Shown here: positions 9,838-20,745 of the stretch, one piece after another | How positions within the stretch are numbered: the first letter of the stretch is position 1 | Layout: every line of letters begins with the position of its first letter | Notes under the pieces: model-generated | What the model saw: the letters and a program-made list of their open reading frames with translations, nothing else | Told to the model about the DNA's origin: nothing | Databases searched by the model: none | Assembly (NCBI GenBank): GCA_035048495.1 | Contig: CM068543.1 | Coordinates: 25,161,751-25,225,750, forward strand | Length of the DNA stretch: 64,000 nt | Source of the DNA: Euptelea pleiosperma | Taxonomy: Eukaryota; Streptophyta; Magnoliopsida; Ranunculales; Eupteleaceae | Direction of reading: 5' to 3' | Made by a program: the position numbers and the translations under genes

Positions 9838-12800
9838 TTACAATGACTCTTGATAGCCATCATGGTTCACCACAGACTGGATCCAATGAGGGGCATCAGA
9901 AGTCCAAATATAGGGAACCAAAAAGGAGGGCGCCTTCGAGGCTATAGTATGAGCTGCTCGATTGGCAGATCGGGGTATATAGTTAAAAGAAAGAGACGAA
10001 AATGATTCAGACATGTCCAAAATATCAAAAGCTGGGGCAATAGAACGGCTAGTTAAGGCCAGCAATCTGTTCTTCAGGCCATCCACCACGAAGCTCGCAT
10101 CCATTTCCACCATGATGTCCATAGCACAAAATGTAGCAATAGTCGAGAGCCCCCACTGCCTCCTGCCAATAAACATCTAGGATTTGAATCACATAGGATA
10201 AAACCAAAACCCGCACAACCCGTGTTAGAGTTCCATGACGCATCAGAATTTAATTTGAGGTAACCCACAGGTGGCGGAGTCCATTCTGTCTGGGATGGAC
10301 ACTTTGGGCTCTTTTCTGAACCTTTAAGGACATAGGTATTTATGTAACGAAGGATCTCCAGTGGGTTCTTTATGGGTTTTCGGTGAACTTCCTCGTTTCT
10401 CAAATACCATAACCTCCACATAAGAATGCAAACATAGTGCCGGAGATAGCAATCTTCTTCGTTCCCATTGTTTGGTATGTTCAGCACCTAGAATAGCCAA
10501 GATTCAAGCTCTTCATTTGTTTGGTTCGCACAACGCAAGGATAAAGGAGATGCAAACCAGATTTTTGCACTTGTTGGACATTGAAAGAGGGAATAAAGGT
10601 CTGATTCTGGTTGACCATTACAGCGAGGGCAAAGAGAACTAACATGGGAAAGATGAGAGTGGATGTTCCCACGAGTTGGCAATAGATTTCTTAACAGTCT
10701 CCACACAAAGAATTTTGCACGTTGGGGTATCCTGAAGGACCAAATATGCTGCCATATCTCAAGAGGAGGACCATTGCTATGATTCGTTTGAGTAGAAGAT
10801 AAAAGAACTTGATAGGCTGATTTGGTGGAGTACGTACCTCGCTGGTTTGGGGTCCAAAATAACCGATCAGGGAAGGCTCGTTGGCTCAGTGGAATGCCCA
10901 AAATAGCTTTTGCTACTTGAGGATGGAATATAGACTGTATGGTGAATCTATCCCAAGCAAGGATCAAAGTCTCGGGATCGGCCGTTGGATCGGACCCCTC
11001 CGATCCCGATCGAGTTGGATCGCCTGGATCGGTTGGATCGGTCCGATCCACTGTGATCCCGAGACGAGAAAAAAAAAATCCCAAAAAATGCAAAAAATTG
11101 CAGAAAAAATTCAAAAAAATTGCAGAAAAATCAGAAAAAATCACAAGAATGTAGATCTATGTGTTTCCTCCAAAACTCACTGGATTTTCAACCCAACTCG
11201 AAGAAATTTGAATCAAGACCTTCGATCTTCATGGATCTATGTGTTTCAAAGGTAGATCTATCATTTTCAAGCTATTTTTAGGTTCTAAGAAGGGTTGGGG
11301 GAGGAAAACGAGTGAAAAGATGAAAAAAAAAGAAAAAAAATCGAGTTTTTATAACATCATCGCCGCTGGTTCAACTCACCGAGTTAGATCAGTGTAACTC
11401 GTTTGGATCGGGCGATCCAACCGATCCAAAGGGCGATCCAAAGGGCGATCCAACCGATCCAGAGAGTTGGATCGGACGATCCAGTGTGATTCGAGACAAA
11501 CATTGGATTTTTGTCTCGGATGCCTCTGATCTCGGTCTGGATCGCCCGATCCAACTCGGGATCGCCCGAGACTTCGAACCATGATCCCAAGTTCGGTTTG
11601 ACATGATGAGGTCGCTAACTGTAACCTTGGCACAGTCTAGTGGTCTCGGTGGCAGTAGGAGATGGTCTTCCACACCCGGAATCCAAGGGTCAGACTAGAT
11701 ATTCAGGGAATCTCCCTTTCCTACAACCCAAAAGTTGAGGTTTTTGCATCGATCCTTTGCTTCCATAATACTATTCCAGCACCAAGACACCCCTGCTTTT
11801 TTCGTAACTGAGAAGACATTTTGATTTTGACAATATTTTGCCCAATAATTGAGTTGCCAGAAGGGATTTGGGATTAGTCTCAAGCCGCCAAATGAATTTG
11901 AAAAGAAGAGCCGTGTTGTGGTGCTGAAAGCTACGGAACCCCAGACCCCCTTTTGATTTTGGACTGCACAAAGATTTCCAATTTGTTAATCTGAGAACTT
12001 TTTCATTCTCCTTTTCTCCCCACCAGAATTTGTTTAGAATAGCGTCCATCTTCTCACATGTAGCTTTTGGAAAGAGGAAGGTTTGCATTAGATACGACGG
12101 GATTGCGGATGCCACCAAGTTTATGAGAGTAGTTTTTCCAGCTTGAGAAAGAGTTCGGGATCACCATCCCATAGTCAGAGCTTTCAAACGATCCACACAT
12201 CGTTGCAAGGCTACAGCTTTCGATCTACCAACAAAAAGAGGAGTGCCCAAATAAGTTTCTTTAATATGGATGTTTTTTATTTGAAGAATTTGGGAGAGAA
12301 CCTTTCTTTGACAGTGATGAAGTCCGGGGCTGAAAAAGACTCCTGATTTCTCAAGGTTTACTTGTTGTCCAGACATGTGGCAAAATTCCAACATGGTATC
12401 TTTCAGTTGCCTTGCTTCCACAAGGTTGGCCCAACAAAAAATAATGCAGTCATCAACAAAGAAGAGGTGTGTTAGGGGGGCAGCCTCTACCAATTTTGAT
12501 ACCATGGAGGCAGTTTGTGTGCTCTTCCTTATTGAGGAGATGGGATAAAGAATTGAGGCAGAGCGTGAATAGGAAGGGCGACAGAGGATATGCATTTGGA
12601 TATGATAGAGATCCATTGATTCGAAAATCTCATCATTCACAAAACTTGGTTCAGATATGACCATTCAACCCGATCGTAAGCTTTCGACATGTCCAATTTC
12701 ATGGCCATCAGCCCATTTTTCTTTTTTCTTTTTTGGATGACCTGGAATAATTCTTGGGCCAAAATAGTATTGTCGGAGATATGTCTGCCCGGAATGAAGG

Positions 12801-14384
12801 CAACTTGGTTTGCTGAGATGAGATGTGGGAGGATGGTCCGCAAACGTTCAACCAACACCTTAGATATAATCTTATAACTTACGTTGCATAGGCTGATCGG
12901 TCGGAAATTATTGGGGGATTCAGGGGCTTCAACCTTTGGAATCAGAGCAATGGTGGTTTGGTTAATAATATGCAAAGGACAATCAAAGAGGATGCTTGAT
13001 TGACTATTTTGTGAATGTCTTCATGAATTATATGCCAATATCGCTGGTAAAAAAGGGCTGTAAAGCCATCACAATTCAGAGCTTTGTTTGGGCCCATGCT
13101 AAAAATTGCATTTTTAACCTCCTCCAAAGTAGCTGGGCGGATGAAATCACTTTTTCTTGTTCAGTCACTCGGGGAAGACCTATGTGCTCGAGCATGGAGA
13201 AATCAGATGGATTAGAGGATTCAAATAGGTTCTTGAAGAAATCCACCAAGATGTTCCCTATTGGAGATAAACCCTGTGTAGGGACTCTGTCATCATTTTT
13301 TATCCAATTAAATCGATTTTTCCGGTGTCGAATCAGGGTAGACATATGGAAAAATTTTGTGTTGTTGTCCCCTTCTTTGAGCCAAAGTTCGTGCGATTTA
13401 TCTCGCCAAGTTTTTACCTCATTCAAAAGAGCTTGCTCCAGACCTCTTTGGATGTGTTCATCTTTTTGATGATTTTCAATTGAGTAGTCCAATTGCTGAA
13501 TCACTTCAAGGTCTTTTTGGAGGTTCACTCACTGAAGATATGGGAGCATGATCCTTTCTGTCTCCATTTTTTTATTTTCTTCTTGGTTTTCCCCAATTTG
13601 CGATGAACTTGTTGAGTTGGGGGTCCTAGCATGGGAGGTTGCCAAGCCTTTTCTACGATATTTTGACAAGCAGGATCGTCGGCACATATGGATAGAAAAT
13701 GGAATTGTCGGAGAAGCTTTTCAGTTTGAGGGGAAGTATCGAGGACAATAGGGCAGTGGTCAGCAGCAAAAATGGAGAGGTGGGTCACCTGTGCCTTTGG
13801 AAACAGAGTGTGCCACACATTATTTGCTCTAGCTTTATCCAGCCATTCCCGTATGTGGGCTAGACCACACCGTTTATTAGTCCCCATGTATTTGTTTCCA
13901 ACAAAGCCAAGATCTGTGAAAACAGTGTGATTCAAGAAATCCATATGCGCTTAGTTCACCTTGATTAATGTCGATGTGCTGGCTTGTTTCTCCCATGGAC
14001 AAGATATTTCATTAAAATCCCCCATAATCACCCAAGGACCTATGTGTCAGAGCTTGAGACCATAAATCCCTTTATAACGTTTTTCGATACGCGACCCGAG
14101 GATCCCCATAGATCAAGGATAGCAACCAAGGAGAGCGACGTGTTTCAGACTTAATATAGAGATGTATGCCCCGATCATTCTTATAATGCAAATCGATCTG
14201 AATTCTATTTTTCCAAAACACTAAAAGACCTCCACTCCAACCCGCAACTTCAACTACTAAAAATTTATTGAAACAGAGGCGTCGCACAAAACCTTCACTT
14301 TTATCTAAAGATGCCCGAGTCTCTGCTAGAAAAATAATATCAGGATTCAGTTCGCGGATGTGGGTTTTTAGAGCCTGGAGTGTC
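9838..14384 (-). pseudogene. LINE ORF2 (endonuclease - reverse transcriptase - RNase H), broken
   Basis: ORF2 of the LINE would nick DNA and copy its own RNA at the target. It survives as separate open segments: 14287-14072, 13944-13525, 13528-13076, 12975-12637, 12664-12161, 12118-11771, 11883-11592, 10957-10488, 10487-10074 and 10176-9838. Frame changes separate many of them, notably in the RT palm around 12480-12640, where the residues expected between the SFLING-like region and FVDD are read out of frame. A hAT element interrupts the zinc-binding region; its two sides (reading ..NRTWD and then RFTIQSIF..) join cleanly if the insert and one 8-bp duplication are ignored. The start codon is lost. 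Plant L1 elements often carry this C-terminal RNase H. Confidence 0.88.
10958..11583. mobile_element. Non-autonomous hAT element (626 bp) inside the LINE, 8-bp target duplication
   Basis: Left end CAAGGATCAAAGTCTCGGG and right end (reverse complement CATGGTTCGAAGTCTCGGG) agree at 16 of 19 positions and begin with CA.GG as hAT ends do. Perfect direct repeats ATCCCAAG flank it at 10950-10957 and 11584-11591. Both subterminal regions are packed with GGATCG and CGATCC motifs (about ten on each side), probably transposase-binding sites, around an A-rich centre. No transposase gene. A shorter relative lies at 4627-4837. The open frames on both strands that read Asp-Pro-Arg-type repeats come from the GGATCG array. 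Confidence 0.9.
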
Positions 14385-15531
14385 GAGGATCGATTGGACT
14401 ATTTGGGCCAATCAATTGGAGTCTACGAGACAGAACATGATCAGAGCCCAATCGATTGGAGACCTCTGTTAAATCGACTGGAGCTTACGGGACAGAAACT
14501 TATTTAAGTCCGATCGATTGGATTATGAACAATCGATTGGATTTACGAAGGAACAAACCCATCCGTACAAGGCCAATCGATTGGACCCAGAGTACAATCA
14601 ATCGGGCTTTACGCGGATTGAGTCTTTCTCAGATCCGAAATTCTAGTTTCCACGCTTCCACGTTCTAAAAGGCTCAGGGTTACGAATTCTATAAATAAAA
14701 CCCTTCTATGCCTTCTCTAAATACACTTCTATACACATTGAATAGATAGAAGAAATGTTTATTTATTAGAGTGTCCATTCAAAGAGCAAGAAGCTTTTTA
14801 GTTCTCATAAACATCTTGTGAGCTTGTTCCTCTTCTAGATCAAAGCCAAGAGCTTGATCCTTTAGTCAACTTAGGTCTCCCACATAGATATTTGACCTAG
14901 TAGCTTGAGTGTACCAGTGTGACTCAACACTTATTGAGCAACCTAGGGTTCAGGGTGTACTGAATCCTTCACCTTCGGCAATGGCTGGAGTGTTGAAAAT
15001 TAAGATCGGAGTGGCTGATCGACGGTAGGTTTGGGGTGTACCAAACTGAACAAGCGGATAAGGTTTCTTGGCTGGGAGGGCACACGTGGACTCGTAGCGT
15101 TAATTCAGAGGACGTGGACGTATCGGCAATAGGCCTTGGCTAAGGTTGGAAGTTGTATTTGCAACGGTGCTGCGTAGGTAACCTTTGTTTCATTTAACTT
15201 TTCAGTTAGTGATACTTTTCGTCTGAACGTGTCTTGTGGTTTTCCTTGGCCAAGGTTTTTACGTAAAAATCTCTTGTCTTGTGTGATTGTTTGTTTGTAT
15301 TTCGCTATCTATATTGATTAGATCAAACGACGAGAAGAAGATATACCACAGAAGTATATTCGATATACATCGATTGTGATAATCCTTTATCAAACAATTA
15401 AGACATACGATTTTATTCCCTACCATAGACCAGTAAAATTGTTTAGGTTTAATTAATTTTTAAATACCTAATCAACTCCCCCCCCCTTCTAGGTATTTCT
15501 GATTAAAGAAAATGGACCGGTTGTTCTTTCA
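14384..15531 (+). repeat. 5' LTR remnant of the first SIRE element
   Basis: Aligns to the 3' LTR at about 19515-20745. It keeps eight copies, exact or degenerate, of the AATCGATTGG palindrome (14384-14600), the TATA box TCTATAAATAAAACCC near 14688, and the 3' end ..TTCTTTCA. The U3 start is deleted. It differs from the 3' LTR by scattered substitutions and small gaps, so the insertion is not recent. Confidence 0.88.
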
Positions 15532-15533
15532 AT

Positions 15534-15545
15534 TGGTATCAGAGC
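15534..15545 (+). other. Primer-binding site (initiator tRNA-Met)
   Basis: TGGTATCAGAGC two bases after the LTR end is the standard complement of initiator methionine tRNA used by plant Ty1-copia elements to prime minus-strand synthesis. Confidence 0.9.
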
Positions 15546-15619
15546 GGGTTATTCTATAAAATGTTTAATCACCTGAATTTAGATTTCTGCAAGACCGGTT
15601 CATTATTTTCACTATAAAA

Positions 15620-16594
15620 ATGCCGAAAGAAGGGTTCATTGTGAATAGTTGTAGTGACTCAGACAATGAAGATCAATGTGATCTTTATACTGCTTATCAA
15701 GAGCTATATAAAGAAAGCCTTAGATTGACCAAAACAAATAAGAAATTGACTAGTAGAGTTGAATTTCTTGACTCTGAAAATTCTACTTGTAAACTAGACA
15801 ATAATGAATTATCTATGCTAGTTGGTCAGCTTAGGGGAGAGAAGAAATCTCTTTGAGAAAGAAACAAGTTCTTGGAATGCGAGTTCCAAACTTGTACAGA
15901 TGCTAAAATGTCTTTTGAAAGTGAGCATGAAAAATACGAAACTATTTTTAGACAGCTTGAAGAAGAGAGAGCTAGCCTCCAAAATAAAGTTAAATTTATT
16001 GAAATTGATTATCAGGAATGTCTAGAGAAGAGGAAGTTACTTGAACTTGATCTATTTTAACTGAAAAATAACTTGTCGTATATTTCTCAAAGCATTGAGA
16101 AATTAAATGAGATTCTAAGTGTAGAACAAAGATATGGAGACAAACGGGGAATTGGATATGTTGATAATGTTAATACCTCATCATCTTCAGGAACTAAATT
16201 TGTAAAAGCCAAAGTTCCTTCCACACCACATGTGGATCAACCTAGACTCAGACCAGTTATTCATGCGGCTGTGTGTAATTACTGTAGGGGTAGAGGTCAC
16301 CTGAGTAAGAATTGCTTCCAAAAGAGGAGAGATATCATGGTTCCCCTCAAGAGAAAATCATATGGGAACCAAGGAGATCTACTCAATAAAATGACAGCCT
16401 TGCATCAAAAGTTGGATGCATTAAGTAGAGAGATTGCAAACCTTATGAAACTCAAAGGCACCCAGACTCAAAAGGCTCAGAATAAGAGGATAAATAAAAA
16501 GAGAAATGTCGATCCTCATTCACCGCCTAAACAACTGGCAAAGAAAAAGAACCCACCTACAAGGTATAAGACCATATGGGTGAGAAAGGAATGA
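15620..16594 (+). pseudogene. gag: SIRE-type gag with two nonsense codons
   Basis: Gag packages the element RNA into virus-like particles. Read in one frame from ATG at 15620, it shows an acidic start (SCSDSDNEDQCD), heptad-rich coiled-coil stretches (LYKESLRLTKTNKKL; ETIFRQLEEERASLQNKV), the SIRE motif RYGDKRGIGYVDN, a CCHC knuckle at 16274-16315 (Cys-x2-Cys-x4-His-x4-Cys), a lysine-rich region and the end KTIWVRKE. Stops at 15856 (TGA, likely from CGA) and 16058 (TAA, likely from CAA) interrupt it. A terminal TGA at 16592 replaces the continuation into protease. The N-terminal UBN2-like half of a full SIRE gag is missing. Inactive. Confidence 0.85.
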
Positions 16595-19155
16595 CCAATA
16601 AATCTATATTCAATTTGGAGTAAATTTTTTATGAAGTCTAGTAGCATTTGTCTCATTGATTGAATAAATGTGATTCTTTACACTCTTCTCTATTTTATGA
16701 TTTTATATCTTTTATGAGTTGGGTGTGTAGTTTTGTTTATGATTTTGTTTTCTTTATAGTTTTTTATTTTTTTTTACCTTTGCTTATTCGCATTGTTTTG
16801 AGTTCATATATTCAACAGAAAATTGTGAAAAAATACGAAATTAAATCTATTTATAGAAAATAATACTTGTTTTCAAAAATTGCAAAAATAAATACACAGT
16901 CGTTCCTCCCGGCGTCGATAAGTTGACGCCATTTCCTTCGGCGCCAAAACAACTTTTTTCAATAAAACTCGATTTTACCCTCACCGTTTTGACTCCATTT
17001 CACCGTTTTGACTCATTTGAAATGGAGTCAAAACTAATTTGGCTCCATTGCAAACAACGCCAAAACCATTGTGGCTTTGTTTCAAACGGAGTCAAATTTG
17101 ATTTGGCGCCATTGCAAATTGAGCCAAACTCATTTTGGAAAGTATAAATCAAGAATGTTGGAAAGTATAGATCAAGAGAGAAATCAAGATAAAAGTTGAT
17201 TAAATCAATAGAGAGATTGTGAAAGAAATGTGTGATGAGCCGAAATTGACACATGTATATAAAAAGTTTGTGACCAACGATCGGCTGTGTGCGCAACAGT
17301 CGAGTAGCCGATTGAATCGGCGACAGACTAAATCTGGCATCGATTGAATCGGCTACTAAAAGGGCATTTTGGGTATTACATTTTGAAAAAGTTGACGCCG
17401 ATTCGAACGGCTGTGTATTCATTTTTGCAACTTTTGAAAACAAGTATTGTTTTCTACAAATAGTTTTAATTTTGTATTTTTTTTCACAATTTTCTGTATA
17501 TTCAAAAACAAAATTTGAAAATCAAAAATTGTTTTGTGTCGTGTTATGATTTTGTTTTAGAGTTACGTATTACATAATTGATTTTAATATGATGAGCATT
17601 AACTCTAGAAAATTCTAGAACCAGGACTTGACATAAGGTAAATTGAGAAGATTAGTCTATTTTACTAATTCTTAGTTAGTAAATGTTTAATAAGTTTTAA
17701 CTTGTTCTTCACATGCACACTGACTGACACTAGTTGGGACTAAATTTGATTGAGGTAATAAATTTAATACTCTATGAAAATCAGGAATAAACTTCTATTT
17801 TTCATAACGTCAAATTAATTGTATTCCTGCTCTCAGTTGATTTTAAAACTGCAAAATAATCGACTGTTGGCCTCCTTTTGTGATAGTTCTCTATAGAAAG
17901 AGCTACCTCAAGTGGACATGATAAAATTTGTATGGCTCCGATCTATATAAAAATCTGATTACATAATGCTGTAGAGGATACTATACCGATCGAGTGTGAA
18001 AGCTACTATACCGACCAAGTGTCAAAGATGGGAACTTGAAAAATAAAATTCTGATTAAACAAATGAGTGAGAAATGGCCATGTTTGCTACAAAAGTAATG
18101 TGAAATCACATTGGCAAATACACTAGTAAATAGAGAGTTAGTGAGAACCTATTAACTCTAATGAGGATTTCATGATTTGATACAAGATACCTCCAGATTC
18201 TAAGTAGGTATTTTGAAATTCACTAATATCTGTCTTGTACCCTAGACAGTGGAAAGTCAGATCACAGTACACCCAAATGAAAGAAATTAAAATTCAACTA
18301 AAGTGAACTAGTTTGACTGACTGGCTCTGATGAATGGCTTAGATTGACTGCATTTGAACTATTCAAGATTAAACTAAGTAGTTAAGTCTAAAATCCTACG
18401 TTTGATATTTGTTGATGCCTATCACATTGAAACTCATTATGCATTGCATTAACTTGACTTTTCTTGCATATTAGCATTCTTCAGATTTGATTTTTTTTTT
18501 CGACTTAATCCGGATTGATCTGATTTGAGTTTTGTGAGTTGATAAATCTTTTCAAAGATGATTTAATTGGTTAAAATTCATTTGAAATATATTTTTCATT
18601 GGTTAGATTTTGTCTGGTTCTGGATGTACAATTTTTATATTGATATACTAGAGATCTAAATCATTGATGTATTTAGACTATGCTTCATGCTTATCTTTTA
18701 ATCTTTATACTTGTTATATTGTTATGCACCTATTTTTTATGAAGATATCCAATGCATGCTTATTATCTGCTTATATTTTTGTACCTTTGTCATTCTGTGA
18801 CAAAAAAGGGGAGAGAAAATCATAGCGGTAAAAATAAGTAAATGCATGAGATAGGGGAGAGAAACTAAGGGGGAGAAAAATTTATTTAAATTATTTTTTT
18901 AATTTCTCTGCCTGTGATGTGCATAATTAACTTATTGCATTTTATTAGTTTATCGATTATTTTTGCCGATGATAATACATGGTATGCATTGTTGGTAGAA
19001 TGTGCAGAGAACAAATCAAAAGCTACTATTCTACAATCTGTTCAATTATCTCTGAAAGATTGTGAGATAGTGAGTGAATCATGTAAGAGGGTGGGATTAT
19101 AATTATTTTGTGTTTCCTTCTATACAATTAAATATTTTTTTATCACGGAATTGCG
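16595..19155 (+). other. Non-coding 3' tail of the first SIRE element
   Basis: Outside the nested element (16816-17496) this AT-rich stretch aligns in patches with 62528-63979, the tail of the second SIRE element: TCAGTTGATTTTAAAACTGC, TCGACTGTTGG, GAAAGCTAC, TTGTCATTCTGTGACAAAAA and AGAATGTGCAGAGAACA. SIRE elements usually carry an envelope-like frame here; none is open in either copy. Confidence 0.7.
16816..17496. mobile_element. Mutator-type foldback element (681 bp) with 9-bp target duplication
   Basis: Arms of about 110 bp at each end are inverted copies (CAGAAAATTGTGAAAAAATA on the left; the right end is the reverse complement of CAGAAAATTGTGAAAAAAAA). They continue through ATACTTGTTTTCAAAA to CACAGTCGTTC/CACAGCCGTTCG. 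The perfect direct repeat TATATTCAA flanks it at 16807-16815 and 17497-17505; a 9-bp duplication points to a Mutator-like transposase. The interior holds repeated GGAGTCAAA, GACTCCATTTCACCG and GGCGCCATTGCAAA blocks. The open frames over it (for example 17000-17443 minus) are not genes. Confidence 0.88.
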
Positions 19156-19167
19156 AAAGGGGGAGAT
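19155..19167 (+). other. Polypurine tract of the first SIRE element
   Basis: GAAAGGGGGAGAT lies directly before the 3' LTR start TGTAAAGAATATT and would prime plus-strand synthesis. Confidence 0.85.
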
Positions 19168-20745
19168 TGTAAAGAATATTTTCATATGCTAGTTTGGCAA
19201 AGATTTTGTATGACATAAAAACATTCATGTAATCGTTCCTACGAGCACCAGTGTAGTGTGAAGATGTCGTGGTACGCATATTTTGTCGACTACGTGAAGA
19301 CTAGAAGACAAAGATAGCAAGAATCAGACGGTTGATGACAGAAGTCATCTGAGTAACTGCCCATTTGTCGGTTATAGATCGTGTACGCTCACTTAGGAAT
19401 GTAAGTGACTTAGTGGTCATAGGAATAGGTTTAAATGAATAAAATATAATGGTATAACCTAGTCATTGGACAGACCCGAGTCTAAATCAATGTTATTGAC
19501 TTTGGGAAAGTCCAATAGATTGGATTATTTGGGCCAATCGATTGGACAAAGCCCAATCGATTTGAGTCTACGAGATAAAACATGATCAAAGCCCAATCGA
19601 TTGGAGACCTCTGTAAAATCGATTGGAGTCTACGAAATAGAACATGATCAGGGCCCAATCGATTAGAGACCTCTGTTAAATCGATTGGAGCTTACGGGAC
19701 ATAAACTTAATTAAGTCCGATCGATTGGACTATGAACAATCGATTAGATTTACGAAGGAAAAAATCCATCTGTACAAGGCCAATTGATTGGACCCAAAAC
19801 CCAATCGATTGGACTTGGCCCAATCAATTGGACCCAGAGTACAATCGATTGGACTTCATGCGGATTGAGTCTTTCTCAGATCCGAAATTCTAGTTTCCAC
19901 TTTCCCACATTCTAAAAGGCTCAGGGTTACGAATTCTATAAATATAACCCTTCTATGCATTCTCTAAATACACTTCTATACACATTGAATAGATAGAAGA
20001 AAGGTTTATTTATTAGAGTGTCCATTCGAAGAGCAAGAAGCTTTTTAGTTCTCATAAATATCTTGTGAGCTTGTTCCTCTTCTAGATCAAAGCCAAGAGC
20101 TTGATCCTTTACTCAGCTTAGGTCTTTCACATAGATATTTGACCTAGTAGCCTGAGTGTACCAGTGTGACTCAATACTTATTGAGCAACCTAGGGTTCAG
20201 GGTGTACTGAATCATTCACCTTCGGCAATGGCTGGAGAGTTGAGAATTAAGATTGGAGTGGCTGATCGACGGTAGGTTTGGGGTGTACCAAATTGAACAA
20301 GCGGACAAGGCTTCTTGGCTGGGAGGGCACACGTGGACTCGTAGCGTTAATTCAGAGGACATGGACGCATCGGCAGTAGGCCCTAGCTAAGGTTGGAAGT
20401 TGTATTATTTCGTTTAACTTTTCAGTTAGTGATACTTTCCGTTTGAACGTGGTCCCGTGGTTTTTCTTGGCTAAGGTTTCCACGTAAAAATCTCTTGTCT
20501 TGTGTGATTGTTTATTTGTATTCCATTATCTATATTGATTAGATCAAACGACGAAAGAAAATATACTACAGAGGTATATTCGATTTGAATCGGATGTGAT
20601 AATCCTTTATCAAACAACTAAGGCATGCGATTTTATTCCCTACCATAGATCAATAAAACTGTTTAGGTTTAATTAATTTTAAATACCTAATCAACCCCCC
20701 TTCTAGGTATTTTTGATTAAAGAGAACGGACTGGTTGTTATTTCA
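19168..20745 (+). repeat. 3' LTR of the first SIRE element (1,578 bp)
   Basis: Begins TGTAAAGAATATTTTC and ends GTTGTTATTTCA. Its U3 carries thirteen exact or near copies of the palindrome TCCAATCGATTGGA between about 19510 and 19860, then the TATA box TCTATAAATATAACCC near 19935. The arrangement is the same in the other SIRE LTRs of the window (57216-58825, and 54722-56322 inverted). Confidence 0.92.

Larger units (their letters stand above)
9789..14384 (-). mobile_element. 5'-truncated L1-type LINE with RNase H domain
   Basis: Non-LTR retrotransposon reading right to left. Domains in order: apurinic endonuclease (14384 down to about 13525, with a PDIIFLAETRAS-type motif and SLIYGDPR); reverse transcriptase (about 13130-12160, with NNFRPISLCNVSYKIISK, LDMSKAYDRVEWSYL and FVDD at 12449-12460); the connection/thumb (12118-11771); a zinc-binding RVT domain (split, about 11700-10488); and a C-terminal RNase H (10320-9838, LKLNSDASW, then MDASFVVDGL and IPRSANRAAH). 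A T-run at 9790-9803 is its poly-A tail. The endonuclease start and 5' UTR are missing at the junction with the SIRE element. Several frameshifts break ORF2, so it is inactive. Confidence 0.92.
14384..20745 (+). mobile_element. SIRE/Maximus-type Ty1-copia element, 5'-truncated and lacking pol
   Basis: Order: a partial 5' LTR (14384-15531), a primer-binding site, a SIRE-type gag, a long non-coding tail with a nested Mutator-type element, a polypurine tract and a complete 3' LTR. Lineage is shown by the gag organisation (coiled-coil, RYGDKRGIGYV motif, CCHC knuckle, KTIWVRKE end) and by the tail sequence TGACAAAAAAGGGGAGAG near 18800. Protease, integrase, reverse transcriptase and RNase H are all absent between 16594 and the tail. 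About the first 350 bp of the 5' LTR are missing where the element abuts the LINE. Bases after the 3' LTR (TGATG) cannot be matched because the 5' flank is lost. Confidence 0.9.

Noticed and set aside
9838..10176. Stand-alone RNase H-like host gene
   Set aside because: It is the C-terminal domain of the adjacent LINE ORF2 and is followed by its poly-A tail.
10488..11633. Asp/Pro/Arg/Gly-rich frames on both strands
   Set aside because: They read the GGATCG array of the hAT insertion fused to LINE sequence; not a separate gene.
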